A DNA stretch of 29,137 bases, taken from the NCBI GenBank assembly GCA_035686365.1, contig DASRZM010000097.1, positions 1-29,137 on the forward strand. Direction: 5' to 3'. Each line of letters begins with the position of its first letter. Position 1 is the first letter of the stretch. Below the pieces are notes generated by a model. It saw nothing but the letters and a program-made list of their open reading frames with translations. It did no database searches and was not told the DNA's origin. Position numbers and translations under genes: made by a program. Origin of the DNA: DASRZM01 sp035686365. GTDB taxonomy: Bacteria > Pseudomonadota > Gammaproteobacteria > Xanthomonadales > Xanthomonadaceae. Positions 21,480 through 29,137 of the stretch are shown here, one piece after another.

Positions 21480-22466
21480 ATGCGATGCATGGTGCTCGAA
21501 GTCCCGGGCACCGACCTTGTTGCGCGCGAGCGCGCCGTGCCGCAACCGGGACCGGGCCAGGTATGCATACGCGTGCTGGCCTGCGGCGTGTGCCGCACCG
21601 ACCTGCACCTGCGCGACGGCGAGCTTCCGGACCCGAAGATGCCGGTGATCCCGGGCCACGAGGTCGTGGGCGAGGTCGATGCCCTCGGCGAGGGCGTCCG
21701 CGACCTGGCGCCGGGCCAGCGCGTGGGCGTCGCCTGGCTGGGCTGGGCCTGCGGCGAATGCGAGCACTGCCGCGCGGGCCGCGAGAACCTGTGCCAGCGG
21801 GCGCGCTTCACCGGCTACACGCTGGACGGCGGCTATGGCCAGTACATGCTGGCCGACGCCGGCTACGTGGTGCCGGTGCCGGAGCGATACGAGGCCGCCG
21901 CGGCCGCCCCGCTGCTGTGTGCCGGTTTGATCGGTTTTCGCGCCTACCGGTTGGCCGGCGAGGAGGCCCGCCGGATCGGCCTGTACGGGTTCGGCGCGGC
22001 GGCTCACATCCTGTGCCAGGTCGCGGTTCACGAGCAACGCCAGGTGTTCGCCTTCACCCGGCCCGGTGACGAGCGTGGACAGCGCTTCGCGCGCGAACTG
22101 GGCGCGCACTGGGCCGGCGGCAGCGACCGGCCGCCGCCGGTGCCGCTGGATGCAGCACTGATCTTCGCGCCTGTGGGCGCGCTGGTGCCGGCTGCGCTGG
22201 AGGCCGTGCGTCCGGGGGGGACCGTGGTGTGCGCCGGCATCCACATGAGTGCGATCCCGTCGTTTCCCTACCGGCTGCTGTGGCGCGAACGGGTGCTGCG
22301 CTCGGTGGCCAACCTCACCCGCGCCGACGGCCGGGACTTCATGCAGCTGGCGGCACGCACGCCGATCCAGACGCGCACGCACACCTACAGGCTGGCCGAC
22401 GCCAACGCTGCCCTGGAGGATCTGCGTCAGGGCCGCTTCGACGGCGCGGCCGTCCTGGTGCCCTGA
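21480..22466 (+). CDS. Zinc-dependent alcohol dehydrogenase
   Basis: This medium-chain dehydrogenase (328 residues from this start) oxidises alcohols with NAD(P). The catalytic zinc site includes Cys38 in CGVCRTD and His60-Glu61 in PGHEVVGEV, with a later Cys in PLLCAGLIGFRAY. The structural zinc cluster is Cys91, 94, 97 and 105 (CGECEHCRAGRENLC). The nucleotide-binding loop reads YGFGAAAH. The ATG at 21480 gives the usual MRCMVLE start. A GTG at 21450, overlapping the preceding stop (GTGA), would add ten residues and is also plausible. Confidence 0.93.
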   Translation: MRCMVLEVPGTDLVARERAVPQPGPGQVCIRVLACGVCRTDLHLRDGELPDPKMPVIPGHEVVGEVDALGEGVRDLAPGQRVGVAWLGWACGECEHCRAGRENLCQRARFTGYTLDGGYGQYMLADAGYVVPVPERYEAAAAAPLLCAGLIGFRAYRLAGEEARRIGLYGFGAAAHILCQVAVHEQRQVFAFTRPGDERGQRFARELGAHWAGGSDRPPPVPLDAALIFAPVGALVPAALEAVRPGGTVVCAGIHMSAIPSFPYRLLWRERVLRSVANLTRADGRDFMQLAARTPIQTRTHTYRLADANAALEDLRQGRFDGAAVLVP

Positions 22467-22476
22467 CCGCCGCCAG

Positions 22477-22508
22477 AAAAAATGGCGCCACCGCGAACGG
22501 TGGCGCCA
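22477..22508 (-). terminator. Intrinsic terminator of the protease gene
   Basis: On the minus strand a perfect 10-bp stem (TGGCGCCACC/GGTGGCGCCA) with 6-nt loop is followed directly by six Ts (22482-22477). This is the clearest Rho-independent terminator in the window. It serves the protease, whose stop is 57 bp away. Confidence 0.9.
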
Positions 22509-22518
22509 GGGTCCGAAT

Positions 22519-22549
22519 GGCAGCGGCGCGGCAGGCCTGCACCGCTGCC
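22519..22549 (+). terminator. Possible terminator stem for the alcohol dehydrogenase
   Basis: GGCAGCGG and CCGCTGCC pair around a 15-nt loop that itself contains the GCAGGCCTGC palindrome. CCGTTT follows on the plus strand. Together with 22477-22508 it fills the convergent gap. The U run is short, so this is tentative. Confidence 0.4.
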
Positions 22550-22565
22550 CCGTTTCGGCTCCGGA

Positions 22566-24626
22566 TTACGGACGCTTCAGCCAGAAGTCGTAGCTGCCGC
22601 TGCCGCTGTAGGACTCGATCCGCCAGTAGTAGTACCCGGAGGTACCGCTGTAGCTGATCGACTCGCTGGAACCCGAACTCAGGGAGCTCGCGACCTGGCT
22701 CCAGCTGCTGCCGTTCCACTTGTACAACCGCAGGTCGAAGTCGGTACCCGAGGGCCCCTCGAGCCATCCCTGGTGGGAGCCGGAGACGGTGCTCTGGTAG
22801 TAGGTCCCGTTGGGATGGATGTCGTAGTCGCCGTTACCGCTGAGCGAGCCGGTGTACTTGGTGCAGTTGCTGCACGGCGCGCTGCTGGGTTCCTGGAAGG
22901 ACCCGCTCAGGGCCACGCCCGAATAGCTCGTGTAGCCGCGCAGCATGATGTGCCAGGTACCCGCGGCCGGCGTAGTGAAGCTGCACGACTCGTTGTTGCC
23001 GTTCTTGTACGGACGGCAGTCATACGAGCTGGTGGTCGGCTGCGTTCCGTACTTGACGTACAGGTCGGCATCGCCGGTGCCACCGCTGATGGAGATCACC
23101 AGGTTGCTGGCACCGGAGGGCACGCTCATGGTCCAGTACTGCTGGCTGCCGCTGCCGCCGGAAATCGGCGAGATGGTTTCGCCGTTGTCGAGCACGGTGT
23201 CACCACCGCCGCCGCCAACGGCCGCGACTGCCGCCGTGGCATCGACGATGCCGGCGCCGCATCCGCCCGAGCACGAACCCGGCAATGCCCGCGCCGTACT
23301 CTTGAGGATCGACTCGACCTCGGACGGAGACTTCGCCGCCACGCTCTGCATGAGCGCCACCACACCGGCCACGTGAGGCGCCGCCATCGAGGTGCCCTGG
23401 TAGTAGGCATAGCTCTCGCCCGAAGGCGTGGTCGTGCCGCTGTTCAGTGTCGAGCGCACGCCGTTGGTCGTCGTGGCGGTCTCGCCACCGGGCGCGGTGA
23501 CGTCGATCAGCGAGCCGTAGTTGGAGTAGCTGGCCCGGTTGCCCTGGCGATCGTTGGCCGCGACCGCGATCACGTTGTTGCAGTTGGCCGGCGATGCGTT
23601 GGAGACGTTGGTGTTGTCGTTGCCCGCCGCCACCACGACCACCGAGCCGCGGTTCACCGCCGAGTTGATCGCATTCTGGAACGTCGAGCCGCAGGAACCA
23701 CCGCCGCCCAGGCTCATGTTGATGACTTCGGCCGGGGTGGCGTTGGCCGGTACCCCCGACACGCTGCCGCCCGAGGCCCAGACGATGGCATCGGCGATGT
23801 CGGAGATCGAACCGCCGCACTTGCCCAGCACCCGGACCGCCTGCACCTTGGCATTGAAGGCCACACCGGCCACGCCCTTGGAGTTGTTGCTGACCGCCGC
23901 CACGGTCCCGGCGACGTGGGTCCCGTGCCAGGACGAGTTGGAACTGTAGGGCACCCCGCACTCGTTGGCGGCGAACCAGTCGCCTTCGTCGGCCGGATTC
24001 GAGTCGCGGCCGTTGCCGTCGCGCGCGGTCGCCGCGTCACTGATGAAGTCGTAGCCGGCGACGATGTTGCCGTTCAGATCGCTGTGGCTGGTGATGCCGG
24101 TATCGAGCACCGCCACGACCACACCGCTGCCGGTGGCCGAATCCCACGCTGCCGGCAGGCGCAGCCCGCCAGTGGATTCATAGTAGTGCCACTGCGAGCT
24201 GTAGTAGGTGTCGTTGGGCGTGAGCAGTGGCCGCATGATCGCATCGGGCTCCACGTACTCGACGCTGGGATCGGCCGCCAGGCGCCGCATGAAGGCTTCG
24301 GCCGCGGCCGGACCCAGGCGCTTGGGCAACTCGACCAGGTCCGACCCGATCGCCAGCCGGCGCAGGTGTCGCATCGGGCTGCCCGACGCCTTGGACAGGG
24401 CCTGCAGGCGGTTGCCCATGGCCTTGATGCTGGTGCGTTCGGAACTGCCCTCGTTGAATCGCACGATGAAGCGGTCGTACTGGACCTCGCCGGCGAGTGC
24501 CCGGACGTTGATCTTGGCCTCCAGGTCCGGCGCGGCGTCGGAACCGGCGGCCTGCGCGCCGGAGAAGGCCATCGCGGTGGCGAGCGCCAGCGCGTTCAGG
24601 CGGAGCGAACGGGATCGATAATGCAC
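22566..24626 (-). CDS. Secreted subtilisin-like serine protease (S8) with C-terminal PPC domains
   Basis: The product has 686 residues. A signal peptide (about 1-26) is followed by an I9-type propeptide to about 140 (DRFIVRFNEG ... VEYVEPDAIMRP). The S8 domain has the triad Asp175 (VVAVLDTG), His237 (WHGTHVAGT) and Ser413 (GTSMAAPH), with oxyanion Asn336 (AAGND). After a G-rich linker come a pre-peptidase C-terminal domain (about 490-590) and a second, PPC-like Tyr/Ser-rich domain to the end. Extracellular proteases of this layout are typical of Lysobacter and Xanthomonas. The start is a GTG at 24626 with GGGGG 7 nt upstream. It is transcribed alone. Confidence 0.95.
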   Translation of the reverse strand: MHYRSRSLRLNALALATAMAFSGAQAAGSDAAPDLEAKINVRALAGEVQYDRFIVRFNEGSSERTSIKAMGNRLQALSKASGSPMRHLRRLAIGSDLVELPKRLGPAAAEAFMRRLAADPSVEYVEPDAIMRPLLTPNDTYYSSQWHYYESTGGLRLPAAWDSATGSGVVVAVLDTGITSHSDLNGNIVAGYDFISDAATARDGNGRDSNPADEGDWFAANECGVPYSSNSSWHGTHVAGTVAAVSNNSKGVAGVAFNAKVQAVRVLGKCGGSISDIADAIVWASGGSVSGVPANATPAEVINMSLGGGGSCGSTFQNAINSAVNRGSVVVVAAGNDNTNVSNASPANCNNVIAVAANDRQGNRASYSNYGSLIDVTAPGGETATTTNGVRSTLNSGTTTPSGESYAYYQGTSMAAPHVAGVVALMQSVAAKSPSEVESILKSTARALPGSCSGGCGAGIVDATAAVAAVGGGGGDTVLDNGETISPISGGSGSQQYWTMSVPSGASNLVISISGGTGDADLYVKYGTQPTTSSYDCRPYKNGNNESCSFTTPAAGTWHIMLRGYTSYSGVALSGSFQEPSSAPCSNCTKYTGSLSGNGDYDIHPNGTYYQSTVSGSHQGWLEGPSGTDFDLRLYKWNGSSWSQVASSLSSGSSESISYSGTSGYYYWRIESYSGSGSYDFWLKRP

Positions 24627-25022
24627 GTTGTAACCCCCACAAGGATCCGACGGACCACCCGATTGGCGGGCCCCGAAGTCCATTCCGAACCGGTCACGCC
24701 ACCCCACTGGCGCGCAACGTCCCACTGGCCGGCGCGCGGCAACTGGCGCACCGTCCCGGCTGTCGAGTTCTCCCCTGTCGCGACCGGATCGGCTTCGATG
24801 CGGCCTACGAAAACCTTCCGGATCGCGTCCCCGCTCCGTCGTTGCGGGGACCGGCGGACACTAGCAGCGTGTCGAGGCAGGCGGCAAGCGCTTTTTCGTG
24901 ACAAAGCGCATTGTTTGCAAATTGACACGATGCTGCATTGCAGCGGACTCTCACGGCGCCGGCCGATGCCACGCGCGTCACATCGGTCCAGCCCCGGTGG
25001 CTGTGGATTGCTCCGGCCCGTC
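24627..25022. other. Non-coding gap upstream of the protease
   Basis: These 396 bp hold no credible gene. There is an 8-bp hairpin (24827-24851, GTCCCCGC/GCGGGGAC). A locally AT-rich patch (about 24890-24935, containing TTTGCAAACAAT and TTGTCA on the minus strand) is the best place for the protease promoter or a regulator site. I could not find a convincing -35/-10 pair. Confidence 0.5.
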
Positions 25023-25424
25023 TCAGCGGCCGCCGACCATGTGGATCGGCTTCGGGCGCATCCACGAGAGCGCAATCGCAAGCAGCAGCAGTACCGGTGT
25101 CCCGTAGTGCGACAGCGCCATCGTCGAGGAGCGCTCGTGGTCGATGATGTCCATCGCCGCCTCGGTGTTGCCCTTCAGGCGCGGATACAGTGACCCGAAC
25201 CGGCGATCGGCGAAGTCGCGGTTGAATTCGCGCAGGCCCATGCTCGACAGGCCCATGCCCCCGAATATGTAAACCCTGGCCAGTGGCCCTTCGCGGTCGG
25301 CCGAGCGAACGATGCCGGCTCCCAGCTCCGGATGCTCCGCCAGGCCGCCCCAGACGGAGAGATTCACCGCGAGCGTCAGCACGAACAGTGCGATCACGAT
25401 CCAGTGCAGGAGTTTCTGGGCCAT
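25023..25424 (-). CDS. Small membrane protein of unknown function
   Basis: I do not recognise this 133-residue protein. It has one hydrophobic helix at about 5-27 (LLHWIVIALFVLTLAVNLSVWGGL) and a second near the C-terminus (TPVLLLLAIALSWM). A charged middle (GLREFNRDFADRRFGSLYPRLKGNTEAAMDIIDHERS) is predicted to lie outside the membrane. The ribosome-binding site GGAG stands 6 nt before the ATG. It follows sufT by 43 bp and may share its transcript. Confidence 0.75.
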   Translation of the reverse strand: MAQKLLHWIVIALFVLTLAVNLSVWGGLAEHPELGAGIVRSADREGPLARVYIFGGMGLSSMGLREFNRDFADRRFGSLYPRLKGNTEAAMDIIDHERSSTMALSHYGTPVLLLLAIALSWMRPKPIHMVGGR

Positions 25425-25467
25425 GCAAGTCTCCGAAAGTCGATTCTCCGGGGTCCGTCCCCGGCGC

Positions 25468-26019
25468 TCAAAGCATGCCGGTCTCGAGCCGGGCCGCCTC
25501 GCTCATCATGCTCTGGTTCCAGGGCGGATCGAAGACCAGTTCGACATCGGCCTCGGCCACCGTGGGGATCAGCTCGAGCTTGGTGCGCACGTCCTCGATC
25601 AGCACCTCGCCCATGCCGCAGCCCGGCGCGGTCAGGGTCATCTTCACCTCGACCCGGCGTTCGCTGCCTTGCGTGTGCACCAGGTCGCACCCGTAGACCA
25701 GTCCCAGGTCGACGATGTTGATCGGGATCTCCGGGTCGAAGCACGTGCGCAGCTGCTTCCAGACCAGCTTCTCCACGTCGTGGTCGGTGGCGTCGGCGGG
25801 CAGTTCCGGCAGCGGCAGCGGCTCCTTGCCGATGGCATCGGCATCGTGTCCGGCGATGCGGAACAGGTTGCCCTCCACGAACACCGTGAAGCTGCCGCCG
25901 AGCGCCTGGGTGACGTATCCGATGCTGCCGGCAGGCAAGGTGACCTGCTCGCCCTGCGGGACCAGGATGGCCTCGCAGTCGCGCTCGAACTTGATCGGTT
26001 CGCTGGTGCGGCTGTACAT
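25468..26019 (-). CDS. sufT: Fe-S cluster assembly protein SufT
   Basis: The 183-residue protein has the SufT layout: an N-terminal extension (about 1-75) and a MIP18/DUF59 domain (about 80-175). The domain shows DPEIPINIVDLGLVYGCDL and the conserved cysteine loop TAPGCGMGEVLIEDV (Cys134). SufT helps maturation of Fe-S proteins. The ATG at 26019 gives the expected short MYSRTSEPIKFERDCEAI start. A small hairpin (CGAATC-GGAG-GATTCG, 26033-26048) lies in its leader. The rest of the suf operon is not in the window. Confidence 0.92.
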   Translation of the reverse strand: MYSRTSEPIKFERDCEAILVPQGEQVTLPAGSIGYVTQALGGSFTVFVEGNLFRIAGHDADAIGKEPLPLPELPADATDHDVEKLVWKQLRTCFDPEIPINIVDLGLVYGCDLVHTQGSERRVEVKMTLTAPGCGMGEVLIEDVRTKLELIPTVAEADVELVFDPPWNQSMMSEAARLETGML

Positions 26020-26178
26020 GCCCGAATGATAGCGAATCGGAGGATTCGTGCCGGTACCGGCCCCGCATGGAGGCCGCAGCTGGACCGCCTGCGCAGGTCC
26101 GGACCCGGTCATGCCGGATTCGATCGGATCAGGCGCACTGCGGGTATGCTGCGCGCCTTGCCTGCAAGGAAGTCGCCG

Positions 26179-26613
26179 GTGACGGAAAAGCGACGGCCGG
26201 CGGCGGCGCGCCCCCGGGCCGGAACCTGGCTGCTGGGCCTGGTGGCCACCCTGACCGGGGTGCTCGGCGTGGCCGCGATCTGGACCATCGCCAACCTGTT
26301 CAACGGCCGGCTCAACGGCTGGCTGGCGCTGCTGGCGGCGCTCGACGCGGTGCTGCTGCTGCGCCTGGCCGGATTTCCCCGTGGCGGCCAGCGGGCGCTG
26401 CTGGCAGTCGGCGCCCCCCTGGCCGCCGCGGCGGTCGCCGTGTTCTTGTCTTCCTCGATCCGGATCGGCGCCTCGCTGGGCCTGGAGCCGATGGACTCGG
26501 TCACGCGCATGGGGATCGTCTTCGCATGGGACCTCGCGCTGATCAATGCGCAGCCCTGGGACTGGGCGTTCCTGGGGCTGGCGCTGGGCATCGCCGCCTG
26601 GCTGGGGCGATGA
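26179..26613 (+). CDS. Small integral membrane protein of unknown function
   Basis: The 144-residue protein has about four transmembrane segments (WLLGLVATLTGVLGVAAIWTIANLF, WLALLAALDAVLLLRLAGF, ALLAVGAPLAAAAVAVFLSSS, WDWAFLGLALGIAAWLG). I do not recognise a family. The GTG at 26179 has an excellent ribosome-binding site (AAGGAAG, 26166-26172) 6 nt upstream. An in-frame ATG at 26146 would add 11 residues but lacks one. A REP element lies behind its stop. Confidence 0.7.
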   Translation: MTEKRRPAAARPRAGTWLLGLVATLTGVLGVAAIWTIANLFNGRLNGWLALLAALDAVLLLRLAGFPRGGQRALLAVGAPLAAAAVAVFLSSSIRIGASLGLEPMDSVTRMGIVFAWDLALINAQPWDWAFLGLALGIAAWLGR

Positions 26614-26660
26614 GCGCTAAGCCCGCGGTCGTCGTGGATCGGTGCCCGTTGGACGAGGGT

Positions 26661-26693
26661 GCGTCCGATCGCGGCCATGGGCCGCTCCCACGC
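26661..26693 (-). repeat. REP-type element 4 (GTGGGAG head)
   Basis: The 33 bp are identical to 15094-15126, in the same orientation. It sits between convergent genes, 43 bp before the pntB stop coordinate. This is the usual niche of REP elements. Confidence 0.85.
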
Positions 26694-26736
26694 ATGTCCG
26701 CTGCGGCGTGCTTGCCGGTCGGGCGCAGTCGCCCGA

Positions 26737-28140
26737 TCAGTGGCCGCCGGAAGCGTCGATGGCCTTCAGCTCGGTGACCAGACGGCCGGCCGCCTCGGCA
26801 CCATCGGCGAACAGCATCCGGGTGTTGTCCATGTAGAACAGCGCGTTCTCGATGCCGGCGAAGCCGGTGCCCTTGCCGCGCTTGATCACGATCACCTGGC
26901 GGGCGTTGGCCACGTCCAGGATCGGCATGCCGTAGATCGGCGAGGACGGATCGGTCTTGGCCACCGGATTCACCACGTCGTTGGCGCCGATCACGATCGC
27001 CACGTCGCAGGTCGGGAACTCCGGATTGACATCGTCCATGTCCGCGATCAGGTCATAGGGCACGCCGGCCTCGGCCAGCAGCACGTTCATGTGCCCGGGC
27101 ATGCGTCCGGCCACCGGATGGATCGCGAACTTGACCTGCTTGTCGCGCTTGATCAGCTGCTGGCTCAGCTCCCAGATCTTGTGCTGTGCCTGCGCCACCG
27201 CCATACCGTAGCCGGGCACGATGATGACCTTGTCGGCGATATACAGCAGCGAGGCGGCGTCGGCAGCCTCGATCGCCTTCTGGGTGCCCGTGATTTCCTG
27301 CGCGTCTCCGCCGCCGCCGAAGTTCGAGAACAGCACGTTGGAGATCGGCCGGTTCATCGCCCTGGCCATCAGCTGCGTGAGCAGCGTGCCGGCCGCGCCG
27401 ACCACGGTGCCGGCGATGATCAAGGCCTCGTTCTGGAGCACGTAGCCCTCGAAGGCCACTGCCAGGCCGGTCAGGGCGTTGTACAGCGAGATCACCACCG
27501 GCATGTCGGCGCCGCCGATGGGCAGGGTCATCAGCACGCCCAAGGCCAGCGCAACCACGAAGAACGCGGCAATGGCCGGGACGCCAAGGGCGTGGACCGC
27601 CAGCCCACCCAGCAGCAGTGCCGCGATGAACACCGCGGCGTTGACCAGCTGCTGCGCCGGGAAGGTGTAGCGCTTGTCCATGCGCCCGTCGAGCTTGGCC
27701 CAGGCGATCACCGAACCCGACAGCGCGACCGACCCGATCAGCGCACCGGTCGCCGCCAGCACCGGGGTCACGGGATCGGGTGCGGCGCCCTGCGCAGACC
27801 ATCGCAGCAGCTCGACCGCCCCGATCGCCGCCGCCGAGCCGCCGCCCAGGCCGTTGTACAGCGCGACCATCTGCGGCATGTCGGTGATCGCCACCTTCCT
27901 GCCGGAGATCCAGGCCACGGCGGTGCCGATCGCGATCGCCAGCGCCATCAGCGCGATGTTCTGCAGGCCGGGCAGGAAGAACGTCGCCACGGTGGCGATC
28001 ACCATGCCCGCGCCGGCCCAGTGGATGCCGCTGCGCGCGGTGGCCGGCGAGGCCATGCGTTGCAGGCCGAGCAGGAACAGGGTCGCCGCGACCAGGTAGC
28101 TGGCCTTGATGCCGATGACCAGCAGTTCCACCCCGCTCAT
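26737..28140 (-). CDS. pntB: Proton-translocating NAD(P) transhydrogenase subunit beta
   Basis: PntB (467 residues) provides the main proton channel and the NADP(H)-binding domain III. The membrane part covers about residues 1-260. The C-terminal NADP domain has VPGYGMAVAQAQHKIWEL, IHPVAGRMPGHMNVLLAEA and VIGANDVVNPVAK. The start MSGVELLVIGIKASYLVAATLFLLGL overlaps the pntAb stop by 4 nt (ATGA). The enzyme couples proton entry to NADPH formation in the inner membrane. Confidence 0.97.
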   Translation of the reverse strand: MSGVELLVIGIKASYLVAATLFLLGLQRMASPATARSGIHWAGAGMVIATVATFFLPGLQNIALMALAIAIGTAVAWISGRKVAITDMPQMVALYNGLGGGSAAAIGAVELLRWSAQGAAPDPVTPVLAATGALIGSVALSGSVIAWAKLDGRMDKRYTFPAQQLVNAAVFIAALLLGGLAVHALGVPAIAAFFVVALALGVLMTLPIGGADMPVVISLYNALTGLAVAFEGYVLQNEALIIAGTVVGAAGTLLTQLMARAMNRPISNVLFSNFGGGGDAQEITGTQKAIEAADAASLLYIADKVIIVPGYGMAVAQAQHKIWELSQQLIKRDKQVKFAIHPVAGRMPGHMNVLLAEAGVPYDLIADMDDVNPEFPTCDVAIVIGANDVVNPVAKTDPSSPIYGMPILDVANARQVIVIKRGKGTGFAGIENALFYMDNTRMLFADGAEAAGRLVTELKAIDASGGH

Positions 28141-28478
28141 GCGCCGCCCGCCGCATCTGCCCGGGGCTTGCCCGCACCGGGCTTCCTGCTGGACTTGAAC
28201 ATCTCCAGCATGCGCTCGGTCACGACGTAGCCGCCGGCGGCGTTGCCGGCGCCCATCAACACCGCGACGAAGCCGATGGCCTTCTCCAGCGTGGTGTCGG
28301 CATGCCCGAGCACGATCATCGCGCCGATCAGCACGATCCCGTGGATGAAGTTCGAACCCGACATCAGCGGGGTGTGCAGGATGACCGGCACTCGGGAAAT
28401 GATCACGTGGCCGGCGATCGCGGCCAGCATGAAGATGTAAAGCACGGTGAATGCGTGCTGTGCCAATCCGTCGATCAT
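28137..28478 (-). CDS. pntAb: NAD(P) transhydrogenase subunit alpha 2 (membrane part)
   Basis: The 113-residue protein has three transmembrane helices (FTVLYIFMLAAIAGHVII, NFIHGIVLIGAMIVLGHA, AIGFVAVLMGAGNAAGGYVVTERML). It corresponds to the C-terminal membrane part of E. coli PntA, encoded separately as in many bacteria. A very strong ribosome-binding site GGGGGAG lies 5 nt before the ATG at 28478. It overlaps pntB and follows pntAa by 117 bp. That gap contains a 10-bp stem with one wobble pair (28556-28586). Confidence 0.95.
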   Translation of the reverse strand: MIDGLAQHAFTVLYIFMLAAIAGHVIISRVPVILHTPLMSGSNFIHGIVLIGAMIVLGHADTTLEKAIGFVAVLMGAGNAAGGYVVTERMLEMFKSSRKPGAGKPRADAAGGA

Positions 28479-28595
28479 GCAATCTCCCCCACGTCGCCCC
28501 CGTGCATCATAACGAGCCCTCAACGCCGCCGGGGCCCGGTCAACCGTGGCGCCTGCACGTGCGTCCCCTGAGGCGCGACGCGCGTGACCGTCGGC

Positions 28596-29137
28596 TCAGC
28601 TGGACGCGGCAGCCTGCGCTTCGGACCCGCGTTCGGGCCAGACGGTCCGCGCAAGCAGCTCGTCGTCCCAGTCGAAGCTGAGAACGCCATCGCGCAGCAG
28701 CAGCTGCATGAAGTTGTATGCGTTGCGCGCGAACATCTCGCTGGCATGGACAGCTCCCATCGAGGCAAGGCCCACGGGGCCGGCCACGACCACGCCGCCG
28801 GCATCGACTTCCTCCCCGGGGCGGGTCAGCTCGCAATTGCCCCCGGACTCGGCCGCCAGGTCGACGATCACGCTGCCCGGTTTCATGCCCGCGACCATGT
28901 CCGCGCTGACGATCCGCGGCGCCGGCCGTCCCGGTACCGCCGCGGTGCACACCACCACGTCGATGCCGCGCAGGTGCTCGCCGAGACGGCGCTGCTGCTC
29001 GGCGCGTTCCTCGTCGGTCAAGGCGCGCGCATAGCCGCCCTCGCCCGCCGCGCTCACCCCCAGGTCGAGGAAGCGCCCGCCCAGAGATTCGATCTGCTCG
29101 CGGGTCTCGGGGCGCACATCGAAACCCTCGACCTGCG
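28596..29137 (-). CDS. pntAa: NAD(P) transhydrogenase subunit alpha 1 (N-terminal end cut by window edge)
   Basis: Only the C-terminal 180 residues of the soluble NAD(H)-binding domain I are visible. The frame is open to the window edge: VEGFDVRPETREQIESLGGRFLDLG is the usual sequence after the Rossmann strand. DVVVCTAAVPGRPAPRIVSADMVAGMKPGSVIVDLAAESGGNCELT is highly characteristic. The gene must start beyond base 29137. It is the first of the three-gene pnt operon. Confidence 0.95.
   Translation of the reverse strand, partial: QVEGFDVRPETREQIESLGGRFLDLGVSAAGEGGYARALTDEERAEQQRRLGEHLRGIDVVVCTAAVPGRPAPRIVSADMVAGMKPGSVIVDLAAESGGNCELTRPGEEVDAGGVVVAGPVGLASMGAVHASEMFARNAYNFMQLLLRDGVLSFDWDDELLARTVWPERGSEAQAAASS

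Noticed and set aside
22482..25193. A 903-codon open frame on the plus strand opposite the protease
   Set aside because: It is the antisense shadow of a GC-rich gene with a complete S8 triad and terminator. The translation is low-complexity and has no family features.

Overview
The window is GC-rich, densely coded chromosomal DNA from a gammaproteobacterium, most likely of the order Lysobacterales/Xanthomonadales. Three things point there: the block TPR protein-lolB-ispE-tRNA-Gln-prs-rplY-pth-ychF divergent from hemA-prfA; a GT41 (O-GlcNAc-transferase-like) protein of the type known from Xanthomonas; and REP-type elements with GTGGGAG/GTAGGAG heads. No phage, insertion sequence with transposase, or CRISPR array is visible.

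Layout. (1) 1-8490, minus strand: a partial autotransporter-type outer-membrane protein, then ychF, pth, rplY, prs, tRNA-Gln(UUG), ispE, lolB and a TPR protein. The TPR protein, lolB and ispE are joined by 4-nt start/stop overlaps, and ispE runs 21 nt into the tRNA. (2) 8691-15064, plus strand: hemA, prfA, a GNAT acetyltransferase, a TPR-GT41 glycosyltransferase, moaB and ppk2. (3) 15409-19489, minus strand: yihY-type membrane protein, a TlpA-like thioredoxin, an acylphosphatase and a LytS/LytTR-type two-component pair. (4) 19583-22466, plus strand: a WrbA-like flavoprotein, a DUF2069-like membrane protein, a half-length asparaginase-like protein, a small DUF2188-like protein and a zinc alcohol dehydrogenase. 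(5) 22566-26019, minus strand: a secreted subtilisin-like protease with a strong intrinsic terminator, a small membrane protein and sufT. (6) 26179-26613 is a small plus-strand membrane protein. (7) 26737-29137, minus strand: the split proton-translocating transhydrogenase pntAa (cut by the window edge), pntAb and pntB.

The most interesting signal lies between genes. Three intergenic stretches carry hairpins whose tips read CANGGATG or CAGGA(T/A)G in the sense direction: the tRNA-Gln/prs leader, the moaB-ppk2 gap, and the ppk2 3' flank. These match the RNA-binding consensus of CsrA/RsmA (RUACARGGAUGU by selection, CAGGA(U/A/C)G in the CsrB sponge RNA). One site, TACAGGGATGTA at 15270, matches the central 11 positions of that consensus exactly. 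I propose that these are RsmA/CsrA-binding RNA modules embedded in mRNA leaders and tails.

In the tRNA-Gln/prs leader the hairpin is part of an 81-bp direct repeat that also copies the 3' half of the tRNA. This arrangement recalls the tRNA-derived repeats behind E. coli tyrT. The remaining genes are mostly ordinary housekeeping functions.
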